Assembly: GCA_020635905.1 (NCBI GenBank)
Contig: JACJYV010000004.1
Location: 310,001 to 374,000 of the forward strand
DNA length: 64,000 nt
Direction: 5' to 3'
From: Bacteroidia bacterium
GTDB taxonomy: Bacteria > Bacteroidota > Bacteroidia > J057 > JADKCL01
This document shows, one piece after another, positions 36,948-44,406 of the stretch; the stretch's first letter is position 1; each line of letters opens with the position of its first letter. Under the pieces are notes generated by a model. The model was not told the DNA's origin. It was given only the letters and a program-made list of their open reading frames with translations, and searched no databases. Position numbers and translations under genes: made by a program.

Positions 36948-37307
36948 AGTAACGCAAAGTGCGCCAAGATTTTTGGGCCCTCCCGAACGCTTTCGGGATT
37001 ACGTTGGTTGGGGTGGCAAAGATCGCAAAGCTGGGCGGTATAATTTGATTTTGTCTTTGCACTCCCGAAAACTTTCACCTGCGCGTAAACTTAGTGGAAT
37101 AGCTGTCTACAATGCTTAGTAACGCAATCCCGATAGAAATCGGGATCGCCAAGATTTTTGGGCCCTCCCGAATGCTTTCGGGATTACGTTGGTTGGGGTG
37201 GCAAAGGACGCCAAGCTGGGCGGTTTAATTGCATTTTAGCTTTGGGTTCTTTGCTCCGTCCAACCCACGAAACGCGGAAAACAACCCCTTGGCGTCCTTT
37301 GCGTTAC
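36948..37307. repeat. MITE-like dispersed element, copies B and C, with nested palindromes
   Basis: Copy B (36948-37060) and copy C (37118-37307) share the frame AGTAACGCAA, CGCCAAGATTTTTGGGCCC, then TTACGTTGGTTGGGGTGGCA with copy A at 9388-9541. Copy C retains the matching inverted right end, CCTTTGCGTTACC. B and C carry TCCCGAAYGCTTTCGGGA (36981-36998, 37166-37183) exactly where copy A has none, and C has another palindrome in its left arm (37127-37146). Copy B has lost its right end. Bases 36919-37432 hold no gene. Confidence 0.7.
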
Positions 37308-37384
37308 CTCTTCACCCCTCAGTTGACGCCCATGCGGAAAACGTCCGCGACCTGCCTCTTTTCCTGTTTCATAATTTTTGCCTG

Positions 37385-37413
37385 TTTGGGCCGGGAATTT
37401 GTCCTTAAATTGT
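37385..37413 (+). promoter_or_regulatory. Candidate promoter for the outer-membrane protein gene
   Basis: TTTG at 37385-37388, 17 bases, then TAAATTGT at 37406-37413, a near match to TAnnTTTG, 20 bases before the ATG at 37433. Confidence 0.35.
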
Positions 37414-37432
37414 GCTAAATCGCTGATCGCGG

Positions 37433-39412
37433 ATGCGCAAACTCGCTATATGGGCCCTGGTGACAAGCTGGATGCTGTTTTTGGCAGCCGAAGGTCGTGC
37501 GCAGTCTGAGCGTCCCTTTCTCAATTTTCGTTTCAACCGTCAGAATAATTTTACCTGGAATACCTACGCCGACCTGTGGTACACCCTGCAAAAGGGAAAG
37601 TACGACTTTGATCTGCGTGCCCACCACGACAATATTTTCAATACTTCCCAGCCCGAAGATCCCTTTGTGCAATTGTATCTGAAGGTTTCCCTCTGGCAGC
37701 GCTGGAAGCTGGGAAAACGGCTGAAAGCCGTTTCCTGGCTCGACACAGACCAGTACATGAATTCCCGCAATGAGAAATACAGCCTTTACGGCGGGGTAAG
37801 CTGGAAGCCGCTCGATTATCTGGAGGTGATTCCCCTGCTGGGTTATTCCTTTGACCGCCGCTCCACCGTGCTGGACGACGGCATTTCGCCTGCTTTTTTC
37901 CTGAATTTGCGCCACCAGATCCGCGACGACCTGCAGGTGTATCTGCGGGGCTTTGCCCGCATGAAGTTTATCGATCCGCGGGTGCAGTCCAATTTTATGC
38001 TGATCAATGAATGGCAGGTTGATCTGGAGGGCAATTCCAGCCTGATGACCGGGGTGCGGGCTTCTTCCCACGAGCTGGACGATTATACCTCCAATTCTGT
38101 ACAAAAGATCATCTCTGACACCCTCAACCCCGTTTTTAACCTGCAATACGAATTCGCGCCCGGCTTTACCTGGAGTTCGACCAATCAGCTTTCCCTTACC
38201 CGCCGCAAGTTCAATTTCAACTGGCTGGTTCCCAATGGATTTGAGATCAATCCCATTAGCGGGGATACCACCTTCGCGGAATTCAATAATAAGGGATTTG
38301 CGGGAATTGAGGTGCAAACGCGGCAGGAACTGAGTTGGCGGAGGGAGAAATTCAGCCTCATGGGGGCCTATGAGTATCAGTTTATTTCCCGCACCTATGA
38401 CCTGGAAAATTCCATTGACCATCTGCCTGAAAGTCTGCTGTTTATCAAGGAGCGCGACCGGGAAAAGGAGAAGGATTTTCTGCGCAGTCAGCAAAAAATT
38501 GAGGCTGAGGGCAATTTTTCCCTCAGCAAAGGTCAGCGCCTGAGTGGACGTTATGCGGTTTCGTATCTGCAATTTGATACGCCCAGCGAAGCCAATTTCA
38601 ACGACCGTGACGAATTGAGCTACATGGCCTCGGCAGGCTGGAGCAGCGTCTGGAGCAAAAAAGTGAGAACGGGATTTCTCTTGTCAGGAAATTACCGCCA
38701 CCTGGCCTATCTTTTTGGCGAACGGAGTCAGGACAATTATCAGCAGCGCTCCCTCAGGCTGGATTTTAATTACAGTTGGAACCTGCTCGAAAATCTGACT
38801 CTGGATGGAAATGCCTCGGTCTATGTGACCTATAATGTGAAGGATTTTCCCGATTATAATAATACGGACCGCTCGACCCGCAACCTGGAAACCAACCTGA
38901 AGATGATGTGGAAACCCCTGGATAACCTGGAGGTGCAGGGCAGCCTGGCCCGCAAGGAAACCCATCAGTCCACCCTCAACTGGATAAATTTTTCTGAAGC
39001 CACCCTGGATACCAACCGTATTCTGACTGCAGAAATTTCGGGGCGCTACTTTTTGCCAGTGCAAAAGAAGAAGGTGAAACTCTTTGCCGATCTCGGGTAC
39101 AAGCATTTTCGCCAGATCAAAATGCTGCGCTCGGCCATGTTTGATTCCTCCAATCTGCTGAAATCCATCTTTCTGGATATCATTTCCCTGCAGACCGGCC
39201 CCACGAGCACTTTTGGGTTTTCTGACCGGCGGGGATCGAATATTGAGCTGAGGTTGTGGTGGCAAACCCAGATTCGCCGCAATAATTTCAGGGAAGGGGG
39301 CACCCTCAATTCCGTGGTGAGTCCGCTGCGGGAGGAAGCGCTGAGGCAGGTTTCAGTGGAATTTCGGCCTTATGTGTACCTGAATGTGAATTATTTTTTT
39401 GGAAGAAAGTAG
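37433..39412 (+). CDS. Putative outer-membrane beta-barrel protein
   Basis: The 659-residue protein has a signal peptide ending in AAEGRAQ (about residue 24). The mature part is a long series of alternating amphipathic strands, many 8-12 residues with aromatic girdles (YSLYGGVSWKPLDYLEVIP, LRLDFNYSWNLLENLTLDG), and it closes with RPYVYLNVNYFFGRK, whose near-terminal aromatic residues fit an outer-membrane assembly signal. No named family is recognised; the repeated strand pattern fits a large barrel or an outer-membrane porin-like protein. No plug domain or TonB box is apparent. Confidence 0.7.
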   Translation: MRKLAIWALVTSWMLFLAAEGRAQSERPFLNFRFNRQNNFTWNTYADLWYTLQKGKYDFDLRAHHDNIFNTSQPEDPFVQLYLKVSLWQRWKLGKRLKAVSWLDTDQYMNSRNEKYSLYGGVSWKPLDYLEVIPLLGYSFDRRSTVLDDGISPAFFLNLRHQIRDDLQVYLRGFARMKFIDPRVQSNFMLINEWQVDLEGNSSLMTGVRASSHELDDYTSNSVQKIISDTLNPVFNLQYEFAPGFTWSSTNQLSLTRRKFNFNWLVPNGFEINPISGDTTFAEFNNKGFAGIEVQTRQELSWRREKFSLMGAYEYQFISRTYDLENSIDHLPESLLFIKERDREKEKDFLRSQQKIEAEGNFSLSKGQRLSGRYAVSYLQFDTPSEANFNDRDELSYMASAGWSSVWSKKVRTGFLLSGNYRHLAYLFGERSQDNYQQRSLRLDFNYSWNLLENLTLDGNASVYVTYNVKDFPDYNNTDRSTRNLETNLKMMWKPLDNLEVQGSLARKETHQSTLNWINFSEATLDTNRILTAEISGRYFLPVQKKKVKLFADLGYKHFRQIKMLRSAMFDSSNLLKSIFLDIISLQTGPTSTFGFSDRRGSNIELRLWWQTQIRRNNFREGGTLNSVVSPLREEALRQVSVEFRPYVYLNVNYFFGRK

Positions 39413-39588
39413 TTTTGATTTTTAACCACAGAGTTCGCAGGGGAATTGGTTGAATTGTTTATCTGAGGACACGGAGGAACAGAAAGTTCGCGGTTTATTG
39501 TTTGTAAATGGGAGGATTTATTGAAATGGAATTGGCCATTCTGGCAGGATTAAAATGAAAATTCCCGCTTAAAATAACCAGGAATTAA
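39413..39588. other. Intergenic segment with repeat remnants
   Basis: The segment contains AACCACAGAGTTCGCAGG and GAGGACACGGAGGAAC, similar to units in 19480-19700 and probably decayed copies of the same repeat. No gene is seen. Confidence 0.45.
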
Positions 39589-39620
39589 ACAACCCCGGCA
39601 GTTTCAGATACCGGGGTTGT
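39589..39620 (-). terminator. Strong terminator of the small peptide gene
   Basis: Stem ACAACCCCGG / CCGGGGTTGT (10 bp) with a 12-base loop; on the minus strand it is followed by TTAATT. It lies 68 bases after the stop of the 48-residue gene and supports that gene being transcribed. Confidence 0.7.
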
Positions 39621-39688
39621 AGATCAGTTTTTTCCCTTTTTACAGGGTGTTTTTAAACAAACGAAAATGTTTTGCAGAGGAACCCTTT

Positions 39689-39835
39689 TTATTCGCTGAC
39701 AATGGTATTGATCACAATTCCATCGTTCATGACGGATTCGATCTGTTCTTGATTGTCCTGGATGATCGAGTTATCAACCTGATCAGGTGAACTAACGATT
39801 CCGAGGTACAGCAGTATTAAAACTATTAATTGCAT
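39689..39835 (-). CDS. Small secreted peptide candidate, 48 residues
   Basis: The frame starts at ATG 39835, with a GGAG seven bases upstream, and stops with TAA at 39689-39691. The sequence begins MQLIVLILLYLGIVSSPDQ, a short hydrophobic export-like segment, and continues with an acidic, Gln/Asp/Ile-rich tail ending INTIVSE. A strong terminator follows. It is divergent from the helical-repeat protein gene at 40031 across 195 bases. No family is recognised. The visible ribosome site, signal-like start and terminator argue for a real gene. It could be a signalling peptide, a small membrane-stress peptide or a peptide without export. Confidence 0.6.
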   Translation of the reverse strand: MQLIVLILLYLGIVSSPDQVDNSIIQDNQEQIESVMNDGIVINTIVSE

Positions 39836-39972
39836 AATCCAACTCCTTTATAGTGTTAAAAATTTCAGGTATTACAAGAGGAGATCGCTATAGCTGATAG
39901 CAATTACGGATTTTCCGGAATCAATTAATGAAACAATTTCCCGATGGGAGTAACATTGTAAGGCGAATTTTT

Positions 39973-40004
39973 TTTGAATGGGGACGTTTGGGATTGTATC
40001 TTTA
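39973..40004 (+). promoter_or_regulatory. Candidate promoter for the helical-repeat protein gene
   Basis: TTTG at 39973-39976, 20 bases, then TATCTTTA at 39997-40004 (one mismatch to TAnnTTTG). Transcription near 40011 would support the ATG at 40031 and exclude the upstream start at 39974. Confidence 0.45.
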
Positions 40005-40030
40005 TAGAGCGTAATGCACTATTGGTTCGC

Positions 40031-41545
40031 ATGAGAAAACTCAAGGAAATAGTTGGAGTGATCAGCCGCAGGCGGATCAGGAAAATCGAGGTTTTCAACG
40101 AGGGTACTTCAAAAAGTTCCAATAATAACCTTTATTACCGACTTTACAAGGGGATTCGTGACGGGGTGTATGAAAATGATGAGGATGCGGCCCAGGATTT
40201 GTTCCAGACAGACTCTTCTGACAAGCGCTACCAGATGCTCAAGTCAAGGGTCAAGTCGAAGTTGCTGAATAATCTGTTTTTTCTTGAAAGCAAGACCAAT
40301 CAGTACTTTGATATGCGCTATAAGTGCAACAGGGACCTTTTTGCGGGCAAATTCCTCATGTTTAACTCGGCCCTGGAGACAGGCTATTCCACCCTGAAAA
40401 GTACGCTGGCCGAGGCCCAAAAGTATCATTTCACCGATGTGATCGTCAATTGTCTGACCCTACTGCGCAATCAGGCGGCCTATCTGGCGTATGAAAGTGA
40501 TTATAATAAATTTTCAGAAGCCCTCAATTTTCACCTGGAGGTGTATAACGCAGAGATCAAAGCCGAGGAAAAATACCTGAATGTGATCCTGCAGTTTTCC
40601 AAATCGTCTTCGCCCAAGCCCGAACTTTCGGCCCTGATCAGGCGCGACATGTCCGAGGTGAAGCAATGGGTGGAAAAATACCGTTCTCACGAACTGATGC
40701 TTATTTATTTTCGTCTGCAGTTGATTTATTACCCGACCACCCAGGAATTCAAAAAAGTGATCGCAGTATGTAATGAAGCTGAGAAATATCTCAATGAGAA
40801 TGAGCACCTTGCGCCCAGCGGCCGCTATGCGGAATTTGCCCTCCACAAAATGGTGGGCTATATGCACCTGCGGGACTATGAAAACGGGCTCAAAAATGCC
40901 GAGAAATGTCTGGTGCTGTATCCTGCTGGCGGCCTGAACTGGATGACTTTTCAGGAATATTATTTCCTGCTGGCCATGCACACCAAGAATTACGAAAAAG
41001 CCAACGAAATCTACCAGTCAGTGGTTTCCCTGCCCAAATTTGAGAGCGTTCAGCCCCGGCGAAAGGAAAAATGGAAGATTTTTGAGGCCTATCTCAATTA
41101 CATTCATGCGGTGGCTAATCCTGAAGGGGAGGAGGCCATGCAACAGAAGTTCCGTCTGTTCAAGTTCCTCAACGAGGTGCCCATCTATTCCCGCGACAAG
41201 CGCGGACTCAATGTGGCCATTCTGATTCTTCAGATTCTTTTCCTGCTCGACCGCAAGGATTTCAATGGCATCATCAACCGTACGGAAGCCCTCAAGGTCT
41301 ATTGCAGCCGCTACCTGCGCAGCGACGAAAATTACCGCAGCAATTGTTTTCTGAAAATGATGCTGGCCATGGAGAAGAAGAATTTCAACCTGGACCAGAC
41401 CCGCAAAATCGCACGCAAGTATTATAATAAGCTCGAATCCACCCGCTTCCATTACGAGCACGGCAGCCGCTCAGAGATCGAGATTGTGCCCTACGAGCAC
41501 CTCTGGAATCTCATCCTGAATAAGCTCACCATGGTCAAAGATTGA
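40031..41545 (+). CDS. Helical (TPR-like) repeat protein, unknown function
   Basis: The 504-residue protein is almost entirely helical. Paired helices with TPR-like spacing run from about residue 75 to the end, for example YLAYESDYNKFSEALNFHLE, YMHLRDYENGLKNAEKCL and LAMHTKNYEKANEIYQSV. The N-terminal about 40 residues (MRKLKEIVGVISRRRIRKIEVF) are basic and do not show a clear DNA-binding helix-turn-helix. I recognise no named family. It lies opposite the small peptide gene, suggesting, without proof, that it senses or responds to that peptide. The ATG at 40031 is chosen because a promoter box overlaps the longer alternative. Confidence 0.65.
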   Translation: MRKLKEIVGVISRRRIRKIEVFNEGTSKSSNNNLYYRLYKGIRDGVYENDEDAAQDLFQTDSSDKRYQMLKSRVKSKLLNNLFFLESKTNQYFDMRYKCNRDLFAGKFLMFNSALETGYSTLKSTLAEAQKYHFTDVIVNCLTLLRNQAAYLAYESDYNKFSEALNFHLEVYNAEIKAEEKYLNVILQFSKSSSPKPELSALIRRDMSEVKQWVEKYRSHELMLIYFRLQLIYYPTTQEFKKVIAVCNEAEKYLNENEHLAPSGRYAEFALHKMVGYMHLRDYENGLKNAEKCLVLYPAGGLNWMTFQEYYFLLAMHTKNYEKANEIYQSVVSLPKFESVQPRRKEKWKIFEAYLNYIHAVANPEGEEAMQQKFRLFKFLNEVPIYSRDKRGLNVAILILQILFLLDRKDFNGIINRTEALKVYCSRYLRSDENYRSNCFLKMMLAMEKKNFNLDQTRKIARKYYNKLESTRFHYEHGSRSEIEIVPYEHLWNLILNKLTMVKD

Positions 41546-41548
41546 GGG

Positions 41549-41575
41549 AACCCCTAAAGGGGTTAGGCCTTTTTG
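41549..41575 (+). terminator. Terminator of the helical-repeat protein gene
   Basis: Stem AACCCC-TAAA-GGGGTT (41549-41564), then AGGCCTTTTTG. It overlaps the stop codon region of the convergent batD. Confidence 0.55.
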
Positions 41576-43044
41576 CGATCCTTCACCACCCGAAAACCCA
41601 CTGCGCCAATCAGCAGGGCGATACAGCCCAGAAATAAGCCTTTTTTGAAGGGAAATCCACCTGGAACGTGATCTGAGGCATTTTCCATGGCGCTGGAATA
41701 AAAACGATCGAGAGAACTGTTTTTCAGCATCATCTCGTTGAGGGCCTCGCCACTGACCCGCAGGGGAAGGTTGGGCACTTCCAGGGAGTCATAATCGTTT
41801 TTATTGGGATCAAAATAATAGAATTTCAGAGGCCCCAGATTATAATCGCCGGGCTCAGTGGGCACAAAAGTGTATTCAATGTCTTTTTCCCCGTAGAGCA
41901 CATTTTCAGATTTGTGGGTCGAAATGTTGCTGGTGGGTTCATAGACGTCGAAATTTTTGGGGAAATTCACCTCGGGTTCAGGAATCAGGTTGGTGTTGCC
42001 GTTGCCTTTGATGTTGACTTTGAGAGTTAAAGGCTCGCCCGTATTGACGCTTGATTCGGTCAGTGAGGCTTTCAGCTTGTATTTGCCTACAGAGTGGGCA
42101 TTGGGCAGGTCGGTGGGAGGCAAATTTTTGACTGTGATTTTCTTGGGCCCTGCGTAAATCTTGATGGGATCGTACTTGGTCGTGTTCATGAAAAACTGAT
42201 CAAAAGGAGAGGCATTGGTGGCCACAGCCAGCTTTTTGGCATCCAGCCACACATTCTCAAACTTGATTTCGCCTGACTGAATGGGAAACAAGACCGTACG
42301 GTAAAGCGTGTAGGCGATATAATTTTTGCCTTTGATCGTGACGCGGTTCATGGGAATCTCCTGAAATTCAATGATTTCCTCCCAAAATGCATTATTCTTG
42401 ATGCGCTGCTGCATTTCCCCGATCTCCATAGGGCCCACCTGAATCTTGCCCTGGTCGCGCTGGTTGATGTACAGCACCACTTCCCCCAAAATCTGTTCGC
42501 CCAGAAAGCATTCCTCTTTATTGGTATTGACCGCCAGGAAATAATCTGCATTTACAGACTCGAAATTCAACTGCTTGGGTTCCTGATTTTGCTGACGCCG
42601 ACCAAAGGGATCCCCAAAAAATGAGTCCTTGAAGAAGTCGTCAAAAGGATTGCGTTGCTGGGCCTGTTGCTTGGGACGGCCCGTGCCTTTGGTAACTTTG
42701 ATGGTAAATTCAGGACTTTGGAAAGCCTTCCCGTTGAAATTATAGCTGAATGAGGGGATAGTTGAGGTGCCCTCTTTTTTGGGGTAGTAGGTTTGGGAGA
42801 AGGCCACACTCATGGCGCCGTTGATAAACTGGGAGCGGGTGCTCACACCCGCAGCCTGGAATCCATCCACCGCAGGAAAACGCGGCGTGGAGGCCCGTTG
42901 ACTGCCTTTGATCTCCAGCGTCAGCACCAGGGACTCGTCCGTGGTGATGCGGTCTGCATTGACGTAGCAGCGGATATTCTGGGCAAAAAGTGCAGATGAA
43001 AGCAAGAATAAGCCCCAAAAGATCAGTCCGTTTTTCATCATCAT
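41563..43044 (-). CDS. batD: BatD family protein
   Basis: The 493-residue protein has a signal peptide (MMMKNGLIFWGLFLLSSALFAQ), two or more BatD-type beta domains (starting IRCYVNADRITTDESLVLTLEI and later LKASLTESSVNTGEPLTLKVNI), and a C-terminal membrane helix followed by KDRKKA. BatD is linked to oxygen tolerance and the MoxR/BatA-E complex of Bacteroidota. Here it stands alone, without batA, batB or a MoxR ATPase, and the typical protein is somewhat longer (near 600 residues). Three consecutive ATG codons could serve as start. Confidence 0.85.
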   Translation of the reverse strand: MMMKNGLIFWGLFLLSSALFAQNIRCYVNADRITTDESLVLTLEIKGSQRASTPRFPAVDGFQAAGVSTRSQFINGAMSVAFSQTYYPKKEGTSTIPSFSYNFNGKAFQSPEFTIKVTKGTGRPKQQAQQRNPFDDFFKDSFFGDPFGRRQQNQEPKQLNFESVNADYFLAVNTNKEECFLGEQILGEVVLYINQRDQGKIQVGPMEIGEMQQRIKNNAFWEEIIEFQEIPMNRVTIKGKNYIAYTLYRTVLFPIQSGEIKFENVWLDAKKLAVATNASPFDQFFMNTTKYDPIKIYAGPKKITVKNLPPTDLPNAHSVGKYKLKASLTESSVNTGEPLTLKVNIKGNGNTNLIPEPEVNFPKNFDVYEPTSNISTHKSENVLYGEKDIEYTFVPTEPGDYNLGPLKFYYFDPNKNDYDSLEVPNLPLRVSGEALNEMMLKNSSLDRFYSSAMENASDHVPGGFPFKKGLFLGCIALLIGAVGFRVVKDRKKA

Positions 43045-43077
43045 ATTCTTTCAGTCATTCTAATATCGTTGCAGCGG

Positions 43078-43085
43078 CAAAATTA
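43078..43085 (-). promoter_or_regulatory. Candidate -7 box for batD
   Basis: On the minus strand the sequence is TAATTTTG, an exact TAnnTTTG, placed 34 bases before the batD start. TTTG boxes occur 14 and 24 bases further upstream, neither at the ideal spacing. Confidence 0.35.
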
Positions 43086-43251
43086 TTATCTCTGTGCCAC
43101 AAATTAAGCCAAATTGAGGCAAAATTTCCAGTTTCAGGAGGATTTATAGCAGAGGATTTCTCCCCCATTTCCATTGCGGGATTCCATGAAAAGGGGTTCC
43201 CGGCCAAAAACATAATTGCTGGCTAAGGGAAAATCTTTTAATTTTCGGCCT

Positions 43252-43800
43252 ATGAAAAAGATCATTGTAGCGGTCACGGGAGCAAGCGGCAGCATTTATG
43301 CCAAACGCCTGTTTTACCACCTGTCCAAAGTCAGCGATCTGGAAGTGGGGGTGGTGCTTTCGGACAATGCCCGCACGGTCTGGACCCAGGAACTGGACGA
43401 AAAGCTGGAGATTCCCTTTAAAGTATATGGCAAAAAGGACTTTTTTGCTCCTTTTGCCTCGGGCTCGGCCCGCTACGAACACATGGTGATCATTCCCTGC
43501 TCCATGGGCACCCTGGGGCGCATCGCCCACGGCATCTCCGACGACCTGATCACCCGTGCGGCGGATGTGATCCTGAAGGAGCGCAGAAAACTCATTTGTG
43601 TGATCCGCGACACGCCCCTCAATCTGATTCACCTCCAAAACATGAAAATCGTGACCGAAGCCGGGGGGATGATCATGCCCGCGGCACCTTCTTTTTATTC
43701 CAAACCCAAAAACTTCGACGAACTGGCCGATACCGTGGTGCATCGGGTGCTGGATCAGTTGGGGATAGGAGTGGAGGCTTATCGCTGGGGTGAGGAGTAG
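43252..43800 (+). CDS. ubiX: UbiX flavin prenyltransferase
   Basis: The 182-residue protein has the UbiX fold signature MKKIIVAVTGASGSIYAKRL, then IIPCSMGTLGRIAHGISDDLITRAADV (FMN-binding loop) and LICVIRDTPLNLIHLQNM. UbiX attaches dimethylallyl to FMN to make the prenylated flavin used by UbiD decarboxylases. No ubiD is in the window. ATG at 43252; an upstream TTG at 43216 is rejected because it adds residues before the first strand. Confidence 0.93.
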   Translation: MKKIIVAVTGASGSIYAKRLFYHLSKVSDLEVGVVLSDNARTVWTQELDEKLEIPFKVYGKKDFFAPFASGSARYEHMVIIPCSMGTLGRIAHGISDDLITRAADVILKERRKLICVIRDTPLNLIHLQNMKIVTEAGGMIMPAAPSFYSKPKNFDELADTVVHRVLDQLGIGVEAYRWGEE

Positions 43801-43939
43801 GGGGAATTTCAGTCAGGAAATTTTCAGGGATTTTGCCCGGGTAAGGAAGGAGTTTAATGGAGGGAGTTTCAGGGAAATAATTTACCCCATGGCAAAATAA
43901 GATTTCTAAAAAGCTGGAGGAGAGTGTTTTACCAATCCC

Positions 43940-44314
43940 TCACTTCACTTCCTCAATCTGATACACAAAGTAATTGGTATCGCCTTGCCAGCTAAAAGCT
44001 TTCAGCTTTTCCTTGTACCACACCTTCACATGCTTGCCCTGCATGGCTTCCACTTTTTTATAAACTTCTTCATCGGGCACAGAAAAATCCCAGATGTTAT
44101 TCGAGACAATGGTGTTCACTTCTCCTGTGCCCACGCCGCCCAGATTCAGCTGGCCTTCGTAGGTTTTGACCGGAAAACCCTTGTGTGAAACCTTGATCAG
44201 GTAACCCGAGCGGGTACCGTCGCTGAAGGTCATATTGCACACAAAAAAGTAACCCACAGTGCCCAGGATGACTACCCCGAGACCCAGGAAAAGTATTTTC
44301 TTGAATTTTGACAT
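43940..44314 (-). CDS. Small membrane-anchored protein, unknown function
   Basis: The 124-residue protein has one N-terminal membrane helix (about residues 6-25) and a beta-rich domain (YLIKVSHKGFPVKTYEGQLNLGG, then VKVWYKEKL, then YFVYQIEEVK). Similar proteins are widespread in Bacteroidota and are sometimes labelled 6-phosphogluconate dehydrogenase without support; no dehydrogenase motif is present here. Likely periplasmic side of the inner membrane. Confidence 0.65.
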   Translation of the reverse strand: MSKFKKILFLGLGVVILGTVGYFFVCNMTFSDGTRSGYLIKVSHKGFPVKTYEGQLNLGGVGTGEVNTIVSNNIWDFSVPDEEVYKKVEAMQGKHVKVWYKEKLKAFSWQGDTNYFVYQIEEVK

Positions 44315-44406
44315 GCTGCAAATATCGGGAAATTTTGGTTAATTTTGAGGGAAATGGAATGGTTTCCCCGAATAATTCGATCAGTCTTTTTTAATCAGGG
44401 ACCTGT

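Noticed and set aside
37415..38572. 385-residue minus-strand frame opposite the barrel protein
   Set aside because: It is the antisense of a convincing signal-peptide-bearing barrel gene and shows no family motif.
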